From the NCBI RefSeq assembly GCF_012849375.1, contig NZ_CP051684.1:310001-374000 (forward strand): a stretch of DNA of 64,000 nt. Direction: 5' to 3'. Shown piece by piece: positions 54,458 through 63,305 of this stretch. Every line of letters starts with the position of its first letter. Positions within the stretch are counted from its first letter, which is position 1. The position numbers and the translations under genes were made by a program. The DNA comes from Duganella dendranthematis. GTDB lineage: Bacteria > Pseudomonadota > Gammaproteobacteria > Burkholderiales > Burkholderiaceae_D. Under the pieces are notes generated by a model. The model was given only the letters and a program-made list of their open reading frames with translations, made no database searches and was not told where the DNA came from.

Positions 54458-55155
54458 TCCACCACCTCCAGCACCAACTCCAATGCCGCGTTGAAGTCGG
54501 CTGGCGTTTCGGCCAGCAGTGCCCATAGGCGGTTGTGCTCGGCGCCTGGAACGATGAACAGCTGGCGCGATTGGGCGCGCGTGGCGGCGGCCACCAGGCG
54601 CTCGGAAATTTCCAGCGGGATGGTGGCGTCGTGCTCGGCGTGGATCACCAGCAGCCGGCCCTCGAAGCGCGACAGAATCTCCCACGCATCGCTATCGGCC
54701 CAGCTACGTTCGCGCCGGATGACGGTCGAGAAATCAGGGCCGAACGGCACGTCATACGCCGACGGCGTGTAGACGCCCGGCACAATCAGTACCAGCGCAT
54801 CGATCTTGTGCTGCTCGGTCAGCCGGATCGCATTGTAGGCGCCCATGCTGCTGCCAAACACCACCAGCGGCTCCGGCATTGCCTGTGCCGCCATCACTGC
54901 CTGCGCCTGCCGCGTGCGGCTGGCCACCGACGACTGCGCCAGCGTGCCGCCCGTCTCGCCATGGCCGATGGCGTCGAAACACACGCTGCCCAGGCCGCGC
55001 TGCTGCAAGGCGCCGCGCAGCAGGCGGTGACTGTGGCGCTGGCTGTTGCCGGCGCCGTGCAGGTAGAGGATGCGATTGCTGTCGCGGCCAACGTAGTGGT
55101 CCGCCTTCAGCACATGGCCGTCGAACGGCACGTGGAAATCGAGGATGTTGGTCAT
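54442..55155 (-). CDS. Alpha/beta hydrolase
   Basis: A 237-residue cytoplasmic alpha/beta-hydrolase. The oxyanion region is ILYLHGAGNSQRHSHRLL, the nucleophile elbow is VVFGSSMGAYNAIRL, the acidic residue is in LLVIHAEHDATIPLE and the histidine in VPGAEHNRLW. The ATG at 55153-55155 is preferred over a start 23 codons further up, although no strong ribosome site is seen. The stop codon lies inside the antisense of selC. Substrate unknown. Confidence 0.8.
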   Translation of the reverse strand: MTNILDFHVPFDGHVLKADHYVGRDSNRILYLHGAGNSQRHSHRLLRGALQQRGLGSVCFDAIGHGETGGTLAQSSVASRTRQAQAVMAAQAMPEPLVVFGSSMGAYNAIRLTEQHKIDALVLIVPGVYTPSAYDVPFGPDFSTVIRRERSWADSDAWEILSRFEGRLLVIHAEHDATIPLEISERLVAAATRAQSRQLFIVPGAEHNRLWALLAETPADFNAALELVLEVVDGGRQ

Positions 55156-55325
55156 GGCCGCAGCGTACCCAAGCTCTTCAACTTTGTAAATAAAAGTAAG
55201 AAACGATCTGTTGCCGTACGGCATTTATGATTCACTGATATAATGTTTAGAAGCAATATTAATTTGCATTTAAATAATAATAACTCCTCCAAGACATAAC
55301 CACTTCACCACCATACGGAGGCATC

Positions 55326-56981
55326 ATGAAATTATCTGAAATGAAAGTCAGCAACCGCTTGGCCATCGGCTTTGGCGTGACGCTGTTGCTGTTACTCGCT
55401 GTCGCCATCGCCAGCTGGATGAGCATCCGTCAAACCGCGCAGGACACCGACGCCCTGCTCGACCAGCATCTGAAGACCGAACGCCTGGTCAGCGGCTGGA
55501 AAGGCATTGTTGAAATCAATGTGCAACGCGCATTGGCGGCTTCCAAGACCGACGATCCTGCTACTCAAAAAATGTTTGAGGACGGCATCGCCAGCACCTC
55601 GAAAATCGCCGAAGGCTATCAGCGCCAGATCGTCGAGCTGCTGAGCGACAGCCAGGCCAAGTCGCTGTTCGACGCCGCGCAGGACAAACGCAAAACCTAC
55701 CAGGCCATCCGCAAACAAGCCTTTGCGGAAAAAGCGGCCGGCAATATCGAGCACACCAACCAGATCATCGAGAAAGAGTTCATTCCTGCGGGCGAGGTGT
55801 ATGTCGCCAGCATGGCTGCACTGGTTGAGCGTCAGAAGGCTGTCATCGACGAGATCGGCAAGACCATCCATGACCGCAGCATCGGTTCGGCGCTGATGAT
55901 CGTCGTGCTGAGCACGATCTCGATCGTGGCGGCACTGGCGCTGGGCTGGTTGATCAGCCGTTCGCTGCTGAAACAACTGGGTGGCGAACCGGGCTATGCA
56001 GCCGGCATCACCGACCGCATCGCCGGCGGCGACTTGACGGTACGGGTACAACTGGCCGACGGCGACAACAGCAGCCTGCTGTACAGCATCGCGGCGATGC
56101 GCGAGCGGCTGGCCGCCATTGTCAGCGAAGTGCGCGGCAGCACCGATTCGGTCGCGACCGCCGCCGATGAAATCGCCAGCGGCAACCAGGATCTGTCGTC
56201 GCGCACCGAGCAGCAGGCCGGCTCGCTGGAAGAGACGGCTTCGTCGATGGAAGAACTGACTGCCACCGTCAAGCAGAATACCGAGTTTGCGCGCCAGGCC
56301 AACCAGCTGGCAGCCAGCGCGTCCGGCGTGGCCGTGCGTGGCGGCGAAGTGGTCGGCGGCGTGGTGACTACGATGGAAGAAATCAGCGCTTCGTCGCGCC
56401 AGATCGTCGACATCATCGGCGTCATTGACGGCATTGCCTTCCAGACCAATATCCTGGCGTTGAACGCCGCGGTGGAAGCCGCCCGCGCCGGCGAACAGGG
56501 CCGCGGCTTCGCCGTGGTGGCGCAGGAAGTGCGCACGCTGGCGCAGCGCTCGGCCAGCGCCGCCAAGGACATCAAGCTGCTGATCAACGAGTCGGTCGAG
56601 AAGATCGCCAACGGCGGCATGCTGGTGGACGAAGCCGGCAAGACCATGGCGGAGATTGTCGGCAGCATCCGCAACGTCAGCGAGATCATGGAGCAGATCA
56701 CGGCCGCCAGCAGCGAGCAGGAAGCCGGCATCGAGCAGATCAACCAGGCCATCATGGAAATGGATGGCGTGACGCAGCAGAACGCCGCGCTGGTGGAGGA
56801 AGCCGCTGCGGCTGCCGAAGCGCTGCAAGGCCAGTCGGCCCATCTGGCTGAGCTGGTCAGCGTGTTCCAGGTTGATGGCGGGCCGCGTACCGCCAGCGTG
56901 TCGCCAATGGCCGCCGCGCGTACTCAGCCGGCGCCTCGCCGCTTGCCGGCATTGCCGCTGCGGACCGCCGCCGCACGTTAA
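55326..56981 (+). CDS. Methyl-accepting chemotaxis protein
   Basis: A 551-residue chemoreceptor. TM1 is near residues 13-33 and a four-helix-bundle ligand domain (about 35-188) follows. TM2 (SALMIVVLSTISIVAALALGWLI) leads to HAMP. The signalling domain contains the hairpin tip IDGIAFQTNILALNAAVEAARAGEQGRGFAVVAQEVRTLAQRSA. Glutamine/glutamate methylation sites are seen in QQAGSLEETASSMEEL. The ligand is unknown. It stands alone with a 170-nt AT-rich upstream region. Confidence 0.95.
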   Translation: MKLSEMKVSNRLAIGFGVTLLLLLAVAIASWMSIRQTAQDTDALLDQHLKTERLVSGWKGIVEINVQRALAASKTDDPATQKMFEDGIASTSKIAEGYQRQIVELLSDSQAKSLFDAAQDKRKTYQAIRKQAFAEKAAGNIEHTNQIIEKEFIPAGEVYVASMAALVERQKAVIDEIGKTIHDRSIGSALMIVVLSTISIVAALALGWLISRSLLKQLGGEPGYAAGITDRIAGGDLTVRVQLADGDNSSLLYSIAAMRERLAAIVSEVRGSTDSVATAADEIASGNQDLSSRTEQQAGSLEETASSMEELTATVKQNTEFARQANQLAASASGVAVRGGEVVGGVVTTMEEISASSRQIVDIIGVIDGIAFQTNILALNAAVEAARAGEQGRGFAVVAQEVRTLAQRSASAAKDIKLLINESVEKIANGGMLVDEAGKTMAEIVGSIRNVSEIMEQITAASSEQEAGIEQINQAIMEMDGVTQQNAALVEEAAAAAEALQGQSAHLAELVSVFQVDGGPRTASVSPMAAARTQPAPRRLPALPLRTAAAR

Positions 56982-57064
56982 GGCTGCGCTCGTGTGCATT
57001 AGGCAGAACTGACCCCGGGTTGGCGGCTGTACAATACGCCGTCAACCAACAGGGGAAAACAACA

Positions 57065-58462
57065 ATGCACAAGTTCGCTCTGCAAGCCGCCGCCATCGGC
57101 ATGGCGTTCACTGCCTTCACCGCTTCGGCGCAAACCGCCGACAAACTTTATCTAGCCAACTGCGCCGTCTGCCACGGCGCCAAAATGGAAGGCGCCATCG
57201 GCCCGACGTTGGGCGAGCACGCCTGGATCCACGGCGCGCCGACCAAGGCCAATCTCATCAAGATCATCAGCAAGGGCGTGCCGGAGAAGAATATGCCGGC
57301 CTGGTCGCCAACGCTGAGCGCGGCGCAAATTGCGTCGCTGGCCGATTACATTGCCGCCAGCGCCAACAAGAAGCTGGCTGCGCCTGCGGTGGCCCCTGCC
57401 GCCGCAGCGGCCAAGCCGACCGCCACCGACCTGCTGAGCGGTTTCAAGCTGCCGAAGGGTTTCCATATCAGCGTGTATGCGGATGGCGCGACGACGGCGC
57501 GCAGCATGGTGGTGTCGGACAGCGGCATTGTCTACGCCGGCTCGCGCAAGGCGGGTAAAGTCTATGCGCTGGTGCCACGTGCGGACAAGCAGTCGGCCGA
57601 GGTGGTGACCGTGGCCGAGGGACTGGAAAACCCGATCGGCGTGACGCTGCTGAACGGCGCGCTGTACGTGGGCGAAATCAGCCGCGTGATCCGTTTCGAC
57701 AACATCGACAAGCGTTATGCGCAGAAGCCGTCGTATGCGGTGGTCAAGACCAGCCTGCCGAGCGACAAGTGGCATGGCGAGAAAGTGATGCGGGCCGGAC
57801 CGGATGGCAAGCTGTACATTCCGGTCGGCGCGCCGTGCAATATCTGCGATACCGACGACACCAGGAGCGCCAAGATCTACCGCATGAATCCGGACGGCAG
57901 CCAGCTGGAGGAAGTGGCGCGCGGCGTGCGCAATACGGTCGGTTTCGATTTCCATCCGTCGACCAAACAGTTGTGGTTCACCGACAATGGCCGCGATGAG
58001 CTGGGCGATAACACGCCGTCCTGCGAACTGAACGTGGTGACCAAGCCGAACCAGCATTTCGGTTTCCCGTACTGCCACGGCGGCGTGGTGCCGGATCCTG
58101 AATTTGGCAAGAACCGCACCTGCGAGGAGTTCGAGCCGCCGGTCGCCAAGCTGGGGCCGCACGTGGCGCCGCTGGGCATGAGCTTCTACACCGGCAAGCA
58201 GTTCCCGGAGATCTATCGCAACAACATCTTCGTGGCCGAGCATGGTTCGTGGAACCGCAGCACCAAGAGCGGCTACACGGTGCATCTGATCACGCTGTAC
58301 GGTAACAAGCTGGTCAGCGATACCGCCTTTATCGACGGCTTCCTGCGCGGTGACGAGGTGGTGGGCCGGCCGGTGGATGTGGTGACGCAGGCCGATGGTT
58401 CGCTGCTGGTGTCCGACGACTACGGCGGCCGCATCTTCCGCGTGACTTACGACGGCAAGTAA
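57065..58462 (+). CDS. Cytochrome c/sorbosone-dehydrogenase-type fusion protein
   Basis: A 465-residue exported protein. Signal peptide (MHKFALQAAAIGMAFTAFTASAQ), then a monoheme cytochrome c domain with NCAVCHGAKMEG (CxxCH) and axial methionine in KNMPAWSPTLS, an Ala/Pro linker near 100-120, and a six-bladed beta-propeller of the glucose/sorbosone dehydrogenase (PQQ) type. Propeller motifs are WHGEKVMRAGPDGKLYIPVGAPCNIC and GVRNTVGFDFHPSTKQLWFTDNGRDELGD. It probably oxidises a sugar or alcohol and passes electrons to its own heme. The true ATG is at 57065, not the longer upstream frame. Confidence 0.85.
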   Translation: MHKFALQAAAIGMAFTAFTASAQTADKLYLANCAVCHGAKMEGAIGPTLGEHAWIHGAPTKANLIKIISKGVPEKNMPAWSPTLSAAQIASLADYIAASANKKLAAPAVAPAAAAAKPTATDLLSGFKLPKGFHISVYADGATTARSMVVSDSGIVYAGSRKAGKVYALVPRADKQSAEVVTVAEGLENPIGVTLLNGALYVGEISRVIRFDNIDKRYAQKPSYAVVKTSLPSDKWHGEKVMRAGPDGKLYIPVGAPCNICDTDDTRSAKIYRMNPDGSQLEEVARGVRNTVGFDFHPSTKQLWFTDNGRDELGDNTPSCELNVVTKPNQHFGFPYCHGGVVPDPEFGKNRTCEEFEPPVAKLGPHVAPLGMSFYTGKQFPEIYRNNIFVAEHGSWNRSTKSGYTVHLITLYGNKLVSDTAFIDGFLRGDEVVGRPVDVVTQADGSLLVSDDYGGRIFRVTYDGK

Positions 58463-58763
58463 TCTTCAGCCAGTACCTGCTCAAAGGTCCACGGGCAGAT
58501 ATCCGGCAGGTCAGCGCAATTGGCTTCGCCTATGCTCTTCAGCAGGGCATCCGCGCGATGCGGCGGCGCTGCAGAACAATCAGCCGGCGCCACAACGGAC
58601 ACTGGTTGCCTTGCTGCTGCTGCCACCGGGCCAGATGGGCCAGTAGCTCGGCACAACGCTGCGTCAGCAGCAGCCGGGGATGATGGCTAATCATCCCCGC
58701 TTCAGGCGGCCAGAAATCGATGTCCTTCCGCCATGGCAGCGGATCATAAAACAGTGCGCTCAT
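58447..58763 (-). pseudogene. Small unrecognised gene, apparently frameshifted
   Basis: On the minus strand an ATG at 58761-58763 opens MSALFYDPLPWRKDIDFWPP and runs 74 codons to a stop at 58539. A second overlapping frame continues with RADALLKSIGEANCADLPD and PWTFEQVLAEDYLPS to a stop at 58447. Joining the two by one frameshift near 58560-58600 would give one protein of about 105 residues. The end overlaps the last 16 nt of the preceding dehydrogenase gene. No family was recognised. It may be a decayed remnant. Confidence 0.35.
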
Positions 58764-58861
58764 GGTGCATCAGGCCAGAACTCTGGGGACAGCAGTTGCT
58801 GCAGTGTCCACGGGAGTTGGTCAGTCAAAGCGGGCTGACCGGTTTCGGCAAAAGTGATCAT
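58760..58861 (-). other. Short ORF fragment related to its neighbour
   Basis: A 33-codon frame MITFAETGQPALTDQLPWTLQ... ends at a TGA overlapping the ATG of the next ORF (ATGA). Its PWTLQQLL resembles PWTFEQVL at the end of the neighbouring fragment. Upstream to about 58975, another frame reads RDIAKHRSHTAVLSDSEWLAAAFG and would join only by a frameshift. This looks like the tail of a decayed gene. The 58463-58983 interval has no other convincing content. Confidence 0.3.
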
Positions 58862-58983
58862 TCTGGCACGCCCCGAATGCGGCAGCAAGCCACTCGGAAT
58901 CGCTCAGCACCGCCGTATGGCTGCGGTGTTTGGCGATATCGCGGCTGATAGATAAGTTCAGTCGCTACTTTAAAACGGCACGG

Positions 58984-59325
58984 TCAGGATTGCGGATCGA
59001 ACTGAAACACGCGCAGTTCCTGGTTGCAGCGGCAGGCTTTGGCGATCCGTGCCGCCCAGGCAAGCGCATCGTCGTGCGACGGCAGCTCTAGCACGGTGAA
59101 GCCACCGTTCAGCGGCGGCGCCCACGGATAGCCGCCCTCTTCCGTCGTACCGTCCGCCGACACCAGCACCGGCGGCACGCTTTCGTTGATGCCGCCGGCG
59201 AAGACGTAGACGCCGGCCGCCTTGCTCTCTTCGATCACCGCACGCGCGGCATGCCCCACCACTTCCAATTCGTCAGCCGGCACCCGCATTGCCGCGCTGG
59301 GGAAAGAAATCAGATATTTGACCAT
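58984..59325 (-). CDS. YCII-related (YciI-like) protein
   Basis: A 113-residue ferredoxin-like-fold protein of the YCII/DGPF family. It starts MVKYLISFPSAAMRVPADE and has AGGINESVPPVLVSADG and GGFTVLELPSHDDALAWAARIAKAC. The family is small, usually cytoplasmic, and often found near sigma factors or oxidoreductases; its reaction is uncertain. The ATG at 59323-59325 has AGAGGGGG upstream; an earlier frame start lacks conservation. Confidence 0.82.
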   Translation of the reverse strand: MVKYLISFPSAAMRVPADELEVVGHAARAVIEESKAAGVYVFAGGINESVPPVLVSADGTTEEGGYPWAPPLNGGFTVLELPSHDDALAWAARIAKACRCNQELRVFQFDPQS

Positions 59326-59444
59326 CGTGCCCCCTCTTAAGCATGAGACGATAAAGCAAATTTTCACCTTTTCTAGGCATTCTGTAAATCATTTCGATCT
59401 CCTAAACTCCTTTCACACCAACATACCTCTTCAGGAGATTCAAA

Positions 59445-60368
59445 ATGAAAAACCCCATCGCCGCTGTCGCGCTGCTCGTCGTCACCGGACTGCCGCTGGC
59501 CCACGCCGCCGATCCCAACAGCCCGGTCGTCAAGATCAATGAAGCCACCGCCAAGGCCGATATCACGGTCGAGACGCTGCGCGGCAATGTCAGCGTGCTG
59601 TACGGCTCGGGCGGCAACATCATCGTGTACACCAGCCCACAGGGGAAGTTCGTCATCGACTCCGGCATTGCCGTGTCGAAAGACAAGCTGACCGCCGCCT
59701 TGAACAAGCTCGGCCCGGCGCCGCTGAAGTACCTGGTCAACACCCACTACCACTGGGACCACACGGATGGTAACGCCTGGATGCATGCCGCCGGCGCCAC
59801 CATCATCGGCGCGCCGCAGACAGTCAAGCACCTGTCGGAAGCCACCCGCGTGGACGACTGGAGCTATACCTTCGACGTCTGGCCGAAAGAGGCGCGTCCC
59901 ACCATCCTCGTCAAAGACAGCAAGACCATGGAATTCGGCGGCGAGCAAGTAATGATCCGCAACTACGGCAACGGCCACACGGATGGCGACCTGTGGGTCT
60001 ACCTGAAAAAAGCCGATGTGCTGGTACTCGGTGATACTTTCTGGAACAGCTACTACCCGTTCATCGATAACGAACACGGCGGCAGCGTCGGCAACACCAT
60101 CGCCTGGGCCAACAAGGCGATCGATGCTACCACCGACCACACGCAGATCGTTCCGGGCCACGGCAACACCGGCACCCGCGCCGACCTGATCGCCTGGCGC
60201 GACATGCTGGTCAGTGTACGCGACCAGGTGACCGCACTGAAAAAACAAGGCAAGACGCTGGAACAGGTAGTCGCCGCCAAGCCGACCGCAGCGTATGACG
60301 CCAAGTATGGCGCTTATGTCATCAACGGCGAGTTCTTCACCAAGCTGGTATATGACGGCGTGAAATAA
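59445..60368 (+). CDS. Exported metallo-beta-lactamase-fold hydrolase
   Basis: A 307-residue protein with a signal peptide ending in HAADP. The metal-binding motif is NTHYHWDHTDGN (HxHxDH), followed by NGHTDGD, VLGDTFWN and IVPGHGNTG, completing a binuclear zinc site. Length and motifs resemble periplasmic MBL-fold enzymes of the quinoprotein-relay/SoxH type; beta-lactamase activity cannot be assumed. The 3' end overlaps the convergent NadR-like gene by 55 nt. Confidence 0.85.
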   Translation: MKNPIAAVALLVVTGLPLAHAADPNSPVVKINEATAKADITVETLRGNVSVLYGSGGNIIVYTSPQGKFVIDSGIAVSKDKLTAALNKLGPAPLKYLVNTHYHWDHTDGNAWMHAAGATIIGAPQTVKHLSEATRVDDWSYTFDVWPKEARPTILVKDSKTMEFGGEQVMIRNYGNGHTDGDLWVYLKKADVLVLGDTFWNSYYPFIDNEHGGSVGNTIAWANKAIDATTDHTQIVPGHGNTGTRADLIAWRDMLVSVRDQVTALKKQGKTLEQVVAAKPTAAYDAKYGAYVINGEFFTKLVYDGVK

Positions 60369-61360
60369 ACGTCCAGATGCTCCAGCACGGCGGCGATCCG
60401 CTGCGGCAGCGCGCCGGAAAGCAGGATGTAGGGAATGTGACGGTGCTGCAGTTCGGCGATATACCAGTCGTGCTGGCGTTGGCGAAAGCCGGCTTCGCGC
60501 CGGGTGCCGTCCTGCACAAAGTCGAAGTCCGGTGCGCACAGAAAGACATGGTCGTAGCGTAGCTGCGCCATGTCTTCCAGCGCCGAGTCGACGCGGTCAA
60601 ACATCTCGCGCGAGTAGAACAAGGTGGTCAGCGCTGACGTGTCGCAGATCAGGAAGCGGTTGGCCTGCCCGCGCAGCTGGCGTTCACGTTGTTGCTGCAC
60701 TTCGCCGATGTGGCGCATGTCCTCGTAGACAAGATGGCCATCCTTCTCCACCCACAGCTCGCGTCCATACTCCGCTGCCCATATGGTCTCCAGCCGCGCA
60801 GCCATGGCCTCCGCCATGGTGCTCTTGCCGCTGGATTCTCCACCGAGGAAGCACACGGTCTGCACAAAGCTGGCGTACACCTCGGGCGACAGGAAGGCGC
60901 GATGGGCATGCGGGTCGCTGCGAATCCTGGTTCCCGATACCGGCACCAGCGTGCGCGCCTGATCCACCATCACATGATGTACCGGCCGGCCGCCGAAGTA
61001 GCGGCTAAGTTCTGCCGCAAAGCCGTCGCCATAATCCTCGCTGGTGAACACCGCATCGACCTCGCGCTTCAACAAGTGCACGCACGCCCATCCCATCAGC
61101 CGTCGGTGCACCAGCGCGTCGGCGTCGTTGTGCGGCAGCGCGTGTTGATCGTTGTGCAGCACCAACACCACCGCCTGCGGGAAGCGCGCGCGCAGCCATT
61201 GCTCGCGCAGGTACGATTCGCAGCCAGGCAACTCCGGCTCGGAATAGCTGATGATCAGCGTTTCCTCACACGCCGCCATGGCGCGCTGGATCAACAGCTC
61301 ATGCCCGAGATGCAGCGGGCTGAATTTACCAACCACCAGTCCCGTTCGAAATTGCTTCAT
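60314..61360 (-). CDS. NadR-like bifunctional NMN adenylyltransferase/nicotinamide riboside kinase
   Basis: A 348-residue cytoplasmic protein with two domains. The N-terminal nucleotidyltransferase has GKFSPLHLGHELLIQRA (HxGH type) and PVSGTRIRSDP. The C-terminal P-loop kinase has FLGGESSGKSTMAEAMA and a nicotinamide-riboside-kinase-like AAEYGRELW. The helix-turn-helix repressor domain of enterobacterial NadR is absent. It should make NAD from nicotinamide riboside. It starts with a 4-nt overlap to the PaaK-like gene and is the last gene of the 60-64 kb cluster. The long convergent overlap at its end is unusual. Confidence 0.83.
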   Translation of the reverse strand: MKQFRTGLVVGKFSPLHLGHELLIQRAMAACEETLIISYSEPELPGCESYLREQWLRARFPQAVVLVLHNDQHALPHNDADALVHRRLMGWACVHLLKREVDAVFTSEDYGDGFAAELSRYFGGRPVHHVMVDQARTLVPVSGTRIRSDPHAHRAFLSPEVYASFVQTVCFLGGESSGKSTMAEAMAARLETIWAAEYGRELWVEKDGHLVYEDMRHIGEVQQQRERQLRGQANRFLICDTSALTTLFYSREMFDRVDSALEDMAQLRYDHVFLCAPDFDFVQDGTRREAGFRQRQHDWYIAELQHRHIPYILLSGALPQRIAAVLEHLDVYFTPSYTSLVKNSPLMT

Positions 61361-62727
61361 CCGTGTGCTCCGTCAAGGTCTGAGCTGTACTGCACCGTCT
61401 TGTCCTGCGCCGTCAGCACTTCCAGCGCTACCGCGCCGGCGCCGAACAGCGCCTCCAACGCGCGGCGCGCATCTTCGCCCAACTGCGTGCGGGCCTGGGC
61501 AAGCCGCAGTATCACGCGGCCGTCCGCGCACTGGTGCACGCCGAAGTGCGGAATCGGCAGGTGCTGCAACGCGTGCGTGACGTCGATGTTGTTGATCCAG
61601 CCGCTACGTGTACGGTAGCGCACCGGCGAACGTCCGGACAAGCCAAGCAGCACCGGCGCGTCGTCGCCAGCGCCGAACGCCAGCGAGGCATGATCGCCAG
61701 TCCGGTAACGTAGCAGCGGCAGGCAGAAATTGAACCCTCCGGTAACTGTGATTTCGCCGCGTTGTCCCGGCGCGACGGGGCGGCCCGCAGGGTCGAGCAG
61801 CTCGACGTAGAGCTGCGGTTGCAGCAGCACATGGCCGCCGGCGGCAGCGTCAAACACGGCAACGGGACCGACTTCGTTGAGCGAATAAATATCCAGCACC
61901 GGGCAGCCGAAGCGCTGCTCCAGTTGCGCGCGCAAGGCCGGCAGCAGCAGCATCGACACCGATAGCAGGACGCGTGGCCGCATGGTCAGCGGCAGTTTTA
62001 AGAGCTCGGCAAACGATATCGGATCGCCCGCCACCACTTCCGGCGCCAGCGCATCCAGATAAGTGGCGCGATCGTCCGGGCTGCGCCATTCGTCGGGATA
62101 CAGGTTGATCTTGGCCAGCCCTGATTCGCCCATGGTCGGCGTGACCGACACGTAGGTGAAGCAGCGCTTCTGGTAACCCAGCAGCACCACCCCCACCTGC
62201 CCTGCGCCATGCGTCAGCTCCACGCCAAAGCGGCGCATGGCGCGCTTGTGGAACGCCAGATAACGCGCCGCCACCACCGGATGGGACGCAATCACCAGCG
62301 GATGGCCGGTGGTGCCAGTGGTGCGGAAGTTGATCATGCGCGTCAGGTCCGCGCTGTCCGGCACAAAGGCCGCGATGTCGTGCGCAAAGTCGGCACGGCT
62401 GACGGTAGGCAGCGTCTCGAAATCGCGCGGCACGGAACCCAGTTGGCGGTAATGCGGCACGCTGGCGAAGGTGTCACGCACAAAGTCCATCAGCCACGCT
62501 GGCTTGCCGCCTGCCGGCCAGCCGACGCGGGCGGTGACCACCTCGCGCTCGAAGTGGCGTACCTCCTCCACCTCATGCGCCAGCAGTTTGTTGCCGCTTT
62601 CGTTCCGGTAGGCCGGCGCCGCCGGATGCTCGCGCAGGAAGGCCAGCATCGCGCTGCCGGCGGCGCTCAGCGTGGGAAAGCGTTCGCGCTCTGCGTCTGC
62701 CTGCGCCACACTCATTCGCGCGACCAT
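61357..62727 (-). CDS. PaaK/CapK-like adenylate-forming enzyme
   Basis: A 456-residue protein of the phenylacetate-CoA ligase-like adenylate-forming family. The core has INFRTTGTTGHPLVIASHP (the Thr/Gly-rich ATP loop), YSLNEVGPVAVFD, GEITVTGGFNFCLPLLRYRTGDHA and SGRSPVRYRTRSGWIN. A small C-terminal domain follows. The acid substrate and the acceptor (CoA or other) are unknown. It overlaps the upstream gene by 16 nt and the NadR-like gene by 4 nt. Starts at M1 or M5 are both possible. Confidence 0.75.
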   Translation of the reverse strand: MVARMSVAQADAERERFPTLSAAGSAMLAFLREHPAAPAYRNESGNKLLAHEVEEVRHFEREVVTARVGWPAGGKPAWLMDFVRDTFASVPHYRQLGSVPRDFETLPTVSRADFAHDIAAFVPDSADLTRMINFRTTGTTGHPLVIASHPVVAARYLAFHKRAMRRFGVELTHGAGQVGVVLLGYQKRCFTYVSVTPTMGESGLAKINLYPDEWRSPDDRATYLDALAPEVVAGDPISFAELLKLPLTMRPRVLLSVSMLLLPALRAQLEQRFGCPVLDIYSLNEVGPVAVFDAAAGGHVLLQPQLYVELLDPAGRPVAPGQRGEITVTGGFNFCLPLLRYRTGDHASLAFGAGDDAPVLLGLSGRSPVRYRTRSGWINNIDVTHALQHLPIPHFGVHQCADGRVILRLAQARTQLGEDARRALEALFGAGAVALEVLTAQDKTVQYSSDLDGAHG

Positions 62728-63305
62728 TTGTCGGCGGATTCCTCGGCCGCCTTGCGTGCCAGCGCGGCACGAATGTCGGCGGCGCGCTGTTCGGCCACGC
62801 GGCTGGCCTCCAGCAGTCGCTTGCGCTCAACGCCGCTGATGCGGGACAGGCGGTCGGTAGCTTGCGCCAGGGTTTCGCCATCGGGCCGGTAGTCCAGCCG
62901 CGCCAGCGTTACCCGTACCAGTTCTTCGCGGCGGTCCGGGTCTTCGACGAATTGATGGGCGCCGCCGGCTTGCGCCAGCTCAGTCACCACGCTTCCCAAC
63001 AAATGCAGCACCTGGCTCTGTGGCGGCGCGGCGGCGACAAACCAGTCATCGGCCAGCAGCCACAGGGCAATCATCACCAACGCCAGGCGATTGCGGTCGC
63101 GCCGTACGTCTGCATCGGCGGCGCTGAAATGCTCCAGCGCCGCCAGCGAGGCGCGTTGTCCGTGCAGCGCGAGGACATCGTTCACCAGCGCCGCGACATG
63201 CACGGTGCCGGTCTTGCCGATGCGCGGTTCGGCCAGGAATTCGGCCGGCGTTTCGGCCAGCCGGTGCAGCAGGATTTCGAGGGCGGGGCCGGATTTTTCC
63301 ATCAT
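62712..63305 (-). CDS. Hypothetical protein in the VWA-PaaK-NadR cluster
   Basis: A 197-residue, mostly helical, charged protein without signal peptide. It has no recognised domain; notable stretches are VNDVLALHGQRASLAALEHF, RNRLALVMIALWLLADDWF and a basic/acidic C-terminal coiled region (AEQRAADIRAALARKAAEESADKW). It is wedged by a 4-nt overlap after the VWA gene and a 16-nt overlap into the PaaK-like gene. The context suggests it is a subunit or adaptor of whatever the four genes do. Confidence 0.7.
   Translation of the reverse strand: MMEKSGPALEILLHRLAETPAEFLAEPRIGKTGTVHVAALVNDVLALHGQRASLAALEHFSAADADVRRDRNRLALVMIALWLLADDWFVAAAPPQSQVLHLLGSVVTELAQAGGAHQFVEDPDRREELVRVTLARLDYRPDGETLAQATDRLSRISGVERKRLLEASRVAEQRAADIRAALARKAAEESADKWSRE

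Noticed and set aside
59445..60368. Antibiotic-resistance metallo-beta-lactamase
   Set aside because: The MBL fold is broad; the sequence features resemble non-lactamase periplasmic members, so a resistance call is not supported.
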